Assembly (NCBI GenBank): GCA_907165065.1
Contig: OU015543.1
Location: 11,850,406-11,914,405, forward strand
DNA length: 64,000 bases
Direction of reading: 5' to 3'
Source: Caprimulgus europaeus
Taxonomy: Eukaryota; Chordata; Aves; Caprimulgiformes; Caprimulgidae
Part shown: positions 47,064-58,107 of the stretch, in pieces
Layout: every line of letters starts with the position of its first letter
Numbering within the stretch: the stretch's first letter is position 1
Program-made: the position numbers and the translations under genes
Notes under the pieces: model-generated
Databases searched by the model: none
Seen by the model: only the letters and a program-made list of their open reading frames with translations
What the model was told of the DNA's origin: nothing

Positions 47064-50000
47064 GTTTGTGGATAGATGGGATTAACCTCCAAGTCTGATG
47101 CCAAGCAGCTCTGAAGCAGAAGGTGCTGTGAGGAAATTACCTCTGCTGGGGCTGCTGGGTCCAGTGTGGGCAAAGTCCTCTCCACAAGCAGCCCAGGTTT
47201 TTGCACATTATGTCAAATAGTGAGATCCTTCTGTGTCCAGCATGGGACAGGCTGTGGCTGAGGACTTTCTCTCTGCTCCCAGGATGGAGTCTGCTGCAGG
47301 GAAAAGTGGGGACTGTTTGGGGACACAGTCACCAAGCAGGAGTGAAGTCGTGTCAGCAGTCTGCCCTGCTGTGCTTCCACAGACATGGAAGCAGTTGTCT
47401 TATCTCTATGTTGCCTTGCTCCCTGGTGCTGAACCCTCACCTGCCTGACCAGCAGAAAAAGCCCCACAATTTGGGAGCTGCTCCTTTTCCATTTTCTTCC
47501 TTCCTGAAGAAACCAGGAGATGTACACAAAGCCCAGCTCCATCCTCCTCCAGGGCTGTTCCCCAGGAGGACCCTGCAGAGCTGTGACTTTTCCTCAGCTG
47601 CTGGAAGGGACTTTACCCAGAAAGTCTCAGCCCAGGTGGGCTTCCCCCATACCCAGCTCCCTGTCCTGACAGCATGTGGGTTCTTCTCTCCATCCCAAAG
47701 CTCAGGGCTCTCCTGGCTCTGCTGTTCAGTCGCTCTCCTGCCAGGCTCCTGCTCGCTTTTCCTTTCTCAGAGTGGGTCAGGGAAGGCCAGATGCTACTTC
47801 TCCACTTTTGTGCCTTAAAACATGCAGCTTTTTCCCAAAACCAGTAGCATAGGCAGCTAGTGAAATCTATTAAAGATGCTGTTGGATGTAAAAGTTGGCT
47901 CTTTTTTTTTGTCCAGCATCATAAAAGCTCTTAAAAAGATCCAAACCGGAAAAGACAGGCACCTAATAGTGAAAACAAGAGGGGGGTGGAATAAATTGGC
48001 ACAAGGATCTTGAATTATTTTTTTTCTATGACTGATTTGAGCATTGCAAACCACTGGCATGGAAAAGCAACACCCGCTGCACCACAATAGCAATAAATAA
48101 AACACGAAGAGGAGAGGAGAGCCCTGGCTCTGCTGTGGTCCAGCAGCCCCAGCATCGGGCATCCTGGCACTGCCTCTTTAGCAACCAGTCCAGCCAGCAC
48201 AACAATGGAGCTGGGATTGGGAATGGGAGCTGTAGTTAATTAAGCCTGCATCTTTTATTCTCTAGAGGCAATTCAGCCTGGTTTGAATAAACTGAAGTGC
48301 CAGGACCTGGTGGGAATGGCTCTCCTGGCGCAGGAGAATCCAGTCTCATGAGGTGCTTTATTACCATAACAATATTGCCCAGGATGCAGTTGGTGTGAGG
48401 TAATGCCAAGAGCCAGCCAGGGGAGAGGAGAGGTTTTTCCATGTGGGAGCTGGGAGTGTTGGCCAGGGACTGAGGTTGTGTCAGTGCATGAAATTTCTTT
48501 TCATTCTCTCTCTCTCTTTATGGGATGTTTGCTAATTGAAGCAGTTCTGGAAAACAATAAGTTGTTAGAGCTCTCCTCCCCCACCTCTGCTTTTAAATTC
48601 ACATTATTCTGATTTACTGGCAAAGCAGGAGCCTTTTCTGCTCCTTAGACAGTGGCCTCTGATTATTTACATTTCCATTTGGGATCAGTGAAGAAGGGGA
48701 ACACAATTTGCTGGGATGGGCAGGTGGGAGGAGAGGGCAGCTCTGCCCTCATCTCCTGTAACAGATATTTTTGACAGCCAGGGTATTTTCATAGGGATCA
48801 AAAAAATCCCATTTTCCAATTCCTCCCCATTCCCCAGGTGGAAGCATCTGTCCTGGGATGGTTCTACCTTCAGTGCTCTTCTCTCCAACAGTGGACATCC
48901 AATTCTTTTTAGCATCAGAGGCTTCCATCTGGGGAAATCTCTATGGGAACTCCAGTGTGACCAAAGTAAGGGTTTCTTTTGCCTTGTATGTGAGTAGATA
49001 GCACTGACCCTGTGCTGGTTTAGTGGGTTTTAGCATGCACTGTCCCTGCAAGTGCTGTTCTGGTGGCAAATACTTTTGGTCATGGCTTGATGCAGTGAGT
49101 TGCATGGATGGGTAATGGAACAGAGCATGGCCAGCTCACTATGGCCTGAAGGTGTAACTGGGGGGGTTATAGCATTGTGTAATAAATGATTTATTTAGCA
49201 TGTAAATACTGAAAAAGCACCTATCCATGGCTTGGTTTTGGGGGTCTTTTAGGTTTTTTTTACCCCTGGTTAAGCCATCTATCATAGCAAAGCAATGAGT
49301 TTCAATCAGGCTCCTGCTTCTCTCAGCCTCTCCCTCCACATCCTGTCCCAGTTATCCCAGTGTGGCTCTGGAACAGGAGGGTCTCTGCCTGTGTGGAGGT
49401 GCTGGCTTTGTCCTTGTAGCCTCTGGACACTAGAGGCCTCTAGACACTCTGCTATGATTGATGTTAGTTGTGGCAATCCTGTGTCATCAACATTCACCTG
49501 GAGGAAAAGAGCAGGACTGGTGGCATTCAGCTGATATTTTCTCTCCTCTCCAAACATTGTTCATTACAATCAGTGCAGTTGCTAATGAGGTACCTGGTGA
49601 GCAGGCAGGTTACAGGAGACTAGGAGCTGGGGGAAGCTGGTTTAGCAGAGATTAGGATTAATCTCTCCCTCTCTCAACCCTCCATGCATGTCCAAGCACA
49701 CCCAGGCAGCAGGCTTTGGCTGGGGGGGGGGCGGGGGTGTTGTGATGTCTTTGGACACAAATCAAAAATGTGCTTTCAGAAAAATTATGCAACATGAAAA
49801 TGAGCATTTTATATCTGTGTTCTCACCAAAAAAAAAAATTACAACCTGGACTGGCCCACCCAGTGTTGAGTTTCTGTCCTGTAACTCCACAAGCCCACAC
49901 ATCTTGAAGGTAAAGGACTTTGGGGATGGTGCTGCCTAGGGCAGACCCTTGGCTTTGCTTTCCATCCCAGCATTTCTCCTGGAGACTTCAGGCTCAGTTC

Positions 50001-53000
50001 TCTTATAGGCAGGAAAATTTCCCTCCTTTTGAACTCTCAGCTGTATTTTCTAAGAAGCCCTTCCTGGACTGGGGGATCTGCTCCCAGGGGAAGTTTGCTC
50101 TCCCAGCATTGTCCATTCCCTGGTTTGTTTGGGGTTTTTCCCTAGATTTTCCTTGTCCCTTCCCCAGTATCTGAGCAGCCTGGCTTGGACACCAGGGATC
50201 TTGCTTAATGCAGTGTTTCTCCAAGGGCTGAGGTCGCTGCTGGGAGCAATCAGTCTGTTAACCTTGATCAAGCCAGATTGCCTGGCAATGATTCCCACAT
50301 TGCCCAACTTGCAAGAGGCAACATGTTTTCCAAACCTTCTGTCCTCCTGAGATCCCAAATGTGTGTAGGACCTACCTGGGTAGATTTTGTGCAGCTGCTG
50401 TTCTAGTCAGATGAGTTTTTAAGCTTCCAGTCTGTGCTGTCCCAGAACAACCTTTTTTTGATGTGTTAAGAATTAACAGAAGTGGTGACAAAGACTGGGG
50501 CCATGTGGGAAGCCCCAGGGAACTTCAGACTGTCTTTGCAACCATGGAATAGCAAATAGCTGAGCCTAAGGGACAACCAACCTGGTAAACTGAGGCACTG
50601 ATTAAGGACAAGGATTTAAGGGTGTTTAGGGGTCTAAAGATGCACCTGAAGATCATCCCTCAGTGTGAGCACCAGTGGGAGGGCTGAGCCCCTGTCCCAG
50701 GTGGGAGGTGAAGGGCAGCATGTCCCCCCCTCCTCTACCAGCCCTGATGGAAACCACATTGCTGCTGCCTTCAGCCCCTGTGTCCAGAGAGGCTGTAAAT
50801 GTTGGCTGCTGATAATCGCTGCAATTAGTGTGCAACGAGCTCCTGCTCAGGGGGTGTTTCCAGCTGCTTTAGCAGATGTTGGGGTGTGATTTGGCTCCTG
50901 GCACCACAAGGAGGGATGAGGTGTAGCACCAAGGCTCTGAGCTACTCCTAAAGACACTGCTCTGCTCCTTTCAGTAGTAGCCAGAAGCTGTCTGAATTTT
51001 AGCATCTTACCCCAAAAGAAGAGGGGGAGGGAGAAGAAGGGGGGAAAAAAAAAGTGTTTTGGCATGAGAACAATTTCTCCATTACCTCAATTAGTTCAAA
51101 TGATCTGGAAAGGTTCTCTCTGGAGAAATCAAGCTAAATCTCAGCCAGCAAAGGGGCTGCTGGCTGGTTGGCTGCTGTAGGTGTTGATATGAGCATTAGT
51201 CAGCAATGTAGATTGCAGTGAAGTCAGTCAATATTGCTGTTGCTGCTGTCTGGCTGCAGTCATAAATTAATTAATTATATCACTGCAGTAATTGAAGGCC
51301 TTATTCTCTCTAGGATTCTGACTCTGGCACCTCCCTGCTTGTTTCTGAGGCTGTCCATCAATTCAGTGAGGTCTGGCTTTTACTGAGCTCATTAGTTCCT
51401 GAAATACTGCAAAGTCTCTCCATTAAAAAAGGGAAAGTTTTATTTACCTATCTTCATCCTTTTCTCTCCTGCCTGCAGAGGAGGGAGAGCAGCAAGTCCA
51501 GGAAAGATGCAGAAGAACAAGGCTGGGATTTCCAGTTCCATTAGTCTGGGGTCATCCTTTTGCATGCAGGAATCAGAAGTATCCTTGGAGTCCCTGAGAT
51601 GGCAATGGGGTCCTATGGAGAGATAGATTAATCCCTCTCAATGCTCCAGACCAACTCTGTTCCTACAATAGGGTTGAAACAAACCCAAACACCCTGATGG
51701 AATAAGCTTGAGATAACCAAACAGGCTGAGAAAATTCATGGGCTGGCTCCTGTGCTGGCTCTGATGGAGCAATGCCAAATTGCCCCAGCTGAGGATCTGG
51801 ATTGCATCTTCTACCTATAAAAATGGTGTTTAGGATATCTTGGCAAAAGTAGGTATTTTTGCAACCCACTTCTAGCTGGGCAGTGCTGCACAGGGATGAA
51901 ATCCAGTTACACTGGTGGAAAAAAAAAAGAAAAACCAACCACACAACTGCTAATCAAGGGGGAAAAAAATTACACCATGAGCTTGTGGAGCAGAGCTTTT
52001 TTAGCTCTGCTCTTGTAAGACTGCTTTGTGAAAAGGTACCTGCTAAAAGTTGTTAGACACCCAGGGATTCACACTGACCCACAGTGAAGAAGAGGGAGCA
52101 GCACCCTTATTTCCAACCCTGGTTATTGATTGTGAGCTTCCCAGCATGCAAAGTTATGATTGGAAGATGCTGCTGAGCAATAATGGGAAGATTTTTTAGA
52201 CTTTTTCCATAAAAATAACCCTTATTTCTGGTCTTCATGATTATTCATAATAGTTCCAAAAAATCTGAATTCTGGGTTCAAGGCTCCCAAAGGTGCAGAG
52301 GACTGAGGAGCATCAGGTGTGCAAGCTCAGAGGGCTCACTGCTCTGGTGTGAGGAAATATCACTGATGTTGGATTGGCTTTATTGATCAAGTTGATGTTG
52401 TTCAACTTTCCTCCAAATGTGTAGCATTGCTCAAGGTTGATGTTACCAATAAATACAGCTGGTCATTTCTGAGTTTAAAACAAGAGGAAAGCAAGCCACT
52501 GTTTGAAATTCCTACTCATGTGTGTAGGGGAATGTGGAACAACGTGGCATGTGCACAGAGGTGTTGAGGAAAGCCTCACTTGGGGAATAATTGGGTAGAT
52601 AAGTACAAAAACATGTTTCTAGTGGCAAAGCCCTGCTTGGTCATGGTTGAGCTAGTCTGGGAGAAGAGACCCTTCCCTTGCTTCCACATCCCAATCCCTG
52701 TTTTGCAGTGAGCCATAGCATCATTCAATGTTCTCAGAAAATACACCTTCAAGGTGTGCAATGCTATAGGAAGCCCTAGGAGCTATGGAATATTTTTTCC
52801 TATGCCTATGAACCTCTCAATTAGTGCTGGAAATAAGGAAAAAAAGCTCTGGATGTTCCCCAGGATGTAATGCCACAGTGGCAAGAAATGCTTTTGGCAT
52901 TAGGTGGATTGAGGAGGCAAAGGAAGGGAAGGCACAGTGTTTATACCTGCACTCCAGGTGAATTGTAACCACCTATTTCTGTAGAAGACTTCCTACAGAA

Positions 53001-54591
53001 AGGAGAGGAAGAGTTTTCCATGGGATTCAGCAACACCTCACAAAACACTTCAGGGTAGCAACTGTGAATTACTGACCTGCACAGAAAGGAGAGGCAAGAG
53101 CTTTCACATTGAGATTTGGAAGTTGTGTGAATATGTGGGAGCTGGTCCCATCAGACCACAAATGAGGACAAAGGGGAAATGCCACCATCCCTGTACATCC
53201 CATGCCTGGATGTGCCTCTGGGATCATGGGACTCTGGAAAGCCCTGCACCCTGGAAGGCAGCACAGCTCCAGCATGGATGGATCTCTGCTGGGGAGGTGG
53301 CTTTGGGAATCAGTGGAGTCATTTAGTGCTTTTATTAAACTCTGAGTGATTGAGAAGGGTTTTCTGGTGATGTCCAGCCAGATGGTTTCAGGCACAGGGA
53401 GCAGAAGGGAGCATCCCACTGATTCCAGCCTTTTGAAGTCACTCTTCCTCCCCTGGGATCCTCTCCCTGGCTGTAGCCCAAAGCTTTTCCTCCAGCTGTT
53501 TTTCAGCTCCTTTTAACTGCTGGGAGAAGCAGGAGGGAGAGACAGACCTGGCAGGGATGACTCCAGGGCATAAGACACATTCCTCCAGGTTAGCTGCTGT
53601 TTCCAGGCTTTTCAGTGAAAAGCCTCAATTAACTGATAATCAGCCAAGCATGGCAAACCCAGAAGCAATAAGTGCTGCTTCTGGCTCCAGGGCCAAAGGG
53701 TAAAATCTACTCAGGGAGCTAAATTAGTTCTCTAATTGGGATTTCTGTCCATCCTTATCCTGCTCTGGATGCTCAGGAGAATGAGATCAGTGACAAATTC
53801 CCAGTTCTTCCCACATCATCACCTTTCCTTAACAACCCTGTCTAATTAGTGCTGTAATGCAGGAGAAGGACTAAAGTCTGCCCCTGGGTGGAATCTGGGC
53901 TTGAACTGTCTTCTCATCCAGACTGCTGCTGTCCCATGAATTTAACTGAGTGGCACTGATTTACACCAAGGAAAGGTTGAGCTCTTCCCATCCTAACCCA
54001 AGTAGGATGTGCTAAGGGAAGCCCACCACACAAATCCCCTCTGGATTTCCCCACTTCCAGCACATGGAAAGGGATGGTGGCACTGAGGGGCTGTGGAAGA
54101 TGTCTCATGGCAGAGTGTGTGGGACCAAGGGAATGGGATAAGTCACATCCCAGGAGGAAACTCACAGTACAGAACAGACATCTGCTCAACACATGTGGAA
54201 ACCTTTTGGTAACCTCCACAGTCTTGGTTGTCCTCAACCCACCTTTCACTGTGGGAATGCTCAACAGCAGAAGAGAAACTGCTTTTCCTTGGGTTTTATT
54301 TTGCTTAGGAGGCAAAAGTGGAAACAAGGAGTGTCAGCACCTACCCCCCTCCAAAAAAAAACCCCAAAAAGATAATTCTGCACATGTCAGAGGAGGTATC
54401 TTCATGTTGGAGAGGATGTTTCATGATGTGTTTGCTTCTGAGAGCCATCACAAGCAGAATGAGATTGTACTTCTCTGCCCTGTGCAGCAGGTAACCAGGA
54501 GGAGAGGACACAGGGAAAAACTGCAGGGGCCAGAGCTAAAATCCTCCATCCCCTTGGAGGCATGAAAAGTCTTGATTTGTAGGATGAGGAG
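47064..54591. other. Unique non-coding DNA, no gene seen
   Basis: The longest recognisable-repeat-free stretch (7.5 kb). The longest frame outside low-complexity repeats, 205 codons at 47201-47818, has no known domain, a composition like the surrounding DNA and an antisense frame of 109 codons, so it is not called. A G10-C-G5 run lies at 49723-49738. The patches 51185-51330 and 53600-53870 are rich in TAAT/ATTA cores with little simple repeat. Confidence 0.45.
49720..49742 (+). repeat. G-run with quadruplex potential
   Basis: Ten consecutive G, a C, then five G within GGCTGGGG...GCGGGGGTGT. The tract could fold as a G-quadruplex on the + strand. It may equally be a simple slippage product. 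Confidence 0.6.
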
Positions 54592-54680
54592 TGACCTTCA
54601 GAGGTCATCCAGCCCATTTCCCTTGCCCCAAGGTAAAATCAGCCATAACTAAGCCATTCTTGATTAATTCTTGTCCAAAA
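54592..54680 (-). mobile_element. Possible degraded CR1 3' end
   Basis: GACCTTCAGAGGTCATCCAG CCCATTTCCCTTGCCC resembles the reverse-complemented 3' part of older CR1 families (GGTCATCTAGTCCAACCCCC TGCTC). Later sequence is too diverged to follow. The call is tentative. Confidence 0.33.
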
Positions 54681-55817
54681 AAATGTCATGAATGTTGCTT
54701 GTGGGGTTGAACATCAGTTGGAGGATCTTCTTCCTGGCAGCATGGCTGGGCTGTCCCCTGTGAGAGCTGTTACCAGGACAAGTCAGAGCATCCCTTATTT
54801 TTTAATATTGAAATTGCATCCAAAGAAATTGAACTTGGGCAGAGTTTTTTAATTAACCTTCAGTATCTTTAGGTTTTAAGAGAAGTGACTGCTGTAGCTC
54901 CATGTGAGCTCATCAGGAATAATGGCATCATCCTTGATTTTATTTAAAAAAAATAAAAACAAAAATTAACATTTTTTAGATTTTCAGCAATCAAAATGCG
55001 TTGTCCAAAAGCTGAGAGAATTGAAGAAATTTGGAGGGGTGGGGGGGTAAAAATGCAATGTATTATCTAGGAAAGGAAAGTGGTAATAAAAACATTAATG
55101 TGATCAAACCTCTAAGTCTCCATTATGAGATTAAATTAATGGGACAGATTGGAAATAACAATTCCCTCCCCTGCTATGCAAGAATAGTTAGCACACACTT
55201 GAAAGCATTTAAAATTCTATATTTAAATGTGTATAAGTAAAATATGAAAATATGAAGAAAATATGAAGGGAGCTGCAGAGTTGCAGGGAGCAGTGGAAGT
55301 TTAATGCCTTTTCTTTAAGAGACTGTAGTAATTGTGGGAATAAAATAAGAGGCAAACACTGGAGGTGAGGGGGTGGCTCACACTGTGCTTGCTGGAAAAG
55401 CAACCCCATTGCCCTGCCCTGCAGATCTGTGTGAGCTGGGCACAGAGGAGCAGCAGGATCAGGGCAGCAAGGACATTGCATCCTGCCAGGATGGGGCTCT
55501 GGGCATCACCCCTGCCCTGAACCACGGAGACAAATTCCTCCCTGTTTTGTTAATTCCTGCAATTGTTCCCTGTACTGAGCATTGGATTTGGGGACTGTCC
55601 CCATCTCTGAGGTTGTGTGTGCAAAGCTCATCTGTCCAATATAAGCTTTGTAACTGCAGATATTGGCTTTGCCACACCTTGTGTGATGGATTTTAAATGC
55701 TCCTATTAGGGTAATAATAATAATAATAATACCAACAGAAATAGTGTTCTGCTGAAGGGCAGAGGAGATTACACCAGGACAATTAGATCCAAGGTGCTTC
55801 TTGGAAAGGTAGGATGT
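54681..55817. other. AT-rich unique DNA, no gene seen
   Basis: No recognised gene. A TAA microsatellite of about seven units lies at 55712-55731, just before the next CR1. Confidence 0.5.
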
Positions 55818-56125
55818 ATATCCCAGAATGGCCTGGATGGGAAAAGCCCTTTAAGCTCATTGAGTCCAACCATGAACCCAACACTGACCAGTCCCCACTA
55901 ACCCATGTCCCTCAGCACTGTGTCCACACCACTCTTCAATCCCTCCAGGGATGGGGACTCCACCACTGCCCTGGGCAACCCCTTCCAATGCCTCAGAACC
56001 CTTTCAGCAAAGAAATTCTTCCTCACATCCCATCTCAACTGCCCTGGGCACAAGTTGAGGCCATTTCCTCTTGTCCTGTCCCTTGTCCCTTGGTTGACCA
56101 GACCCACCCCCACCTCTCTCTCAGA
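55818..56125 (-). mobile_element. CR1 retrotransposon 3' end
   Basis: On the + strand TATCCCAGAATGGCCTGGAT, AAGCCCTTTAAGCTCATTGA, GAACCCAACACTGACCAGTC, TCCACCACTGCCCTGGGCAA, CAAAGAAATTCTTCCTCACA, CCATTTCCTCTTGTCCTGTC and CCTTGGTTGACCAGACCC. The minus strand translates as the CR1 ORF2 end ([33 protein letters not shown]). Same subfamily as 9368, 18093 and 46951 and the longest of that set. Confidence 0.96.
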
Positions 56126-57559
56126 TATTATGCTTTGAAAAATGGAAAGTTGTCCCTGATACCAGCTGAGCCAGCCATGGCTCTCCTGTGCATGTCCTTA
56201 ATCTCAGCAAAGAGCAGGTTCCTCATCTTCTGAAATCATCTGCTTTGCATGAACATCCTTCTCAAGGTGAGGTCCATTCCCACATCCCTCAGACCATTCC
56301 CAGCTCCCTTCTCCCCATCCAAGGCTTGATGAGCCCAGTCACTGCTGGGAGCTACTGGCCTTCCCCAGGGCAGGCTCTGTGGCAGCTCCCTGAGCCCAGC
56401 TTCTGAAGGGGGCTTTCTTACCATTATTATTTTGTGGTCAAAAGGTTGCATACGCTATTTTTTTCTGATGCAGAGGCTTAGAAAGAGTGGAAAGCAAAAT
56501 ATTTTGATAATTATTCAGGCCAGCGGGTTACATAAAAGGTTCCATAGCCCTCTGCATCAAACCTGCACAGTTCAAACCACAAATTCTGTTTTTGCAGCCA
56601 TAAAACATTCAGGGGGTGAAAAAAAAAAAAGAAAAGAAGAAAAAAAAAAAAAGAAAAAAAAATCCATTTTCCATTTGCTTGAAACTTATAAAATTTTATG
56701 TGGTGAAAAATGACAGTTTACTCCCAGTAGGAAACTGCCCAGAGAGGCTTGGTTGATAGGCACAGTGGGATCAAGAGATAGGCCTGGACTTGTGTCCTCA
56801 GTCCCATAAATGTTGAAAGATGTCCCAGAGCAGCAGGAGAAAACTGCAGCAGTGTGGGTTGTCCCAGTCTCACTGGGAAGGGTTCTTGTTGGTGTGGGGA
56901 TGGAGAGGAGAGCACGTGAGGCTGCTGTGTGTGTCCCAGGGCTTGTGTGGTGCTCCTGGTTTTGAGATGACCCAATGGCCTGAAAACAAGAGATGAAGTC
57001 CCATGGGGTGTTCAGGACCTTCAGCTTCCTCAGCCCCTTGGATGTCTCAGGCTGTGATACAGCACTTGCCAGGCTAAAGCTGCACGTGGGAGATGCTCAG
57101 TGAGATGAGCCACAGGAACATGGGCATTGCCAGAAGCATCCAAGCCTGGCTGCTGGTCCCAGCAAGGGCTGGCATCCTGCTTAGGATTAGGGCAAGCTCA
57201 GAGGGTTGCCTCTAGCTCACATCACCACAGTTTGATTCTTTTCTCACAGCAGTGGCTGAAGCAGAAACTTCAGGGGTGTTAATGAGGTTTTGCTGGGCTT
57301 TGCTGGGTTGACTAAGCAGAATCAGCCCCCACCATCCTGGCTGAGGATGAGATGCTGCAGCCTTGGTGGAAAGCACCAGTGCAAGAGCTCCCAAGCTGCA
57401 GGAATTCAATCTGAATTCCTGGCTGCACAAAGTCAAACTCGTGTGGTCTGGGAGTCAAGTTCTCAAAGCATGGAGCAGACCTCACTCACCACCCCCAGCT
57501 ACAGATCCCCATCACTACCCAGATCTCAGAGCAGTGCAGCTCTGGGTGATTGTCCCACT
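56126..57559. other. Unique non-coding DNA, no gene seen
   Basis: An A-rich tract with scattered G lies at 56618-56662. Otherwise nothing was recognised. Frames of 110-111 codons near 57.3-57.7 kb run into the following CR1. Confidence 0.5.
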
Positions 57560-58107
57560 CTCCTCTGCACTGGGGTGGCCTCACCTCCAGCACTGGGGGC
57601 AGTTTTGGGTGCCACAGGATAAAAAGGATCTAAAGCTGCTGGAGAGCGTCCAGAGGAGGGACACACACTGGGGAAGGGTTGAGAGGGGAAGGGTGTGAGG
57701 AGAGGCTGAAGTCACTTGGGTTGTTCAGCCTGGAGAAGAGGAGACTGAGAGGAGATCTCATCATGGTCTGGAACTTCCTCCCAAGGGGAAGAGGAGGGGC
57801 AAGCGCTGAGCTCTTCTCTCTGGCCACCAACGCCAGGAGCAGAGGACATGGCAGGAAGATGTGGCAGGGGAGGGTGAGGTTGGCCATGAGGAAAAGGTTC
57901 TTGAGGCAGAGGGTGGTGGAGCACTGGCACAGGCTCCCCAGGGAGGTGCTGATGGCCCCAAGCCTGACAAGATTCCAGCAGCATTTGGCCAAGGCCCTCA
58001 GGGCCATGGTGTGAATGTTGGGATTGTCCTGTGCAGGGACAGGAGTTGGACTCCATCATCCTGGTGGGTCCCTTCCAGCTCACAACATTTGATGATCCTA
58101 TGATAAT
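57560..58107 (+). mobile_element. CR1 retrotransposon, about 550-bp 3' fragment with ORF2 remnant
   Basis: CTCCTCTGCACTGGGGTGGC, GCAGTTTTGGGTGCCACAGG, GAGAGCGTCCAGAGGAGGGA, TTCAGCCTGGAGAAGAGGAG, GGCTCCCCAGGGAGGTGCTG, GTTGGACTCCATCATCCTGG and TGGGTCCCTTCCAGCTCACA, ending GATGATCCTATGATAATA. This is the CR1 type with the 'TGTGCAGGGCCAGGAGTTGG' 3' region, different from the others here. The + frame reads LGLFSLEKRRLRGDLIMVWN and then MRKRFLRQRVVEHWHRLPRE. The conserved CR1 segment between the two carries indels. Confidence 0.96.

Noticed and set aside
47201..47818. 205-codon frame
   Set aside because: No recognised domain or splice context, composition like the flanks, and overlapping antisense frames. 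A chance ORF is the simplest reading.
54074..54565. 163-codon frame
   Set aside because: Unrecognised, with a 137-codon antisense frame over the same DNA. No supporting signals.
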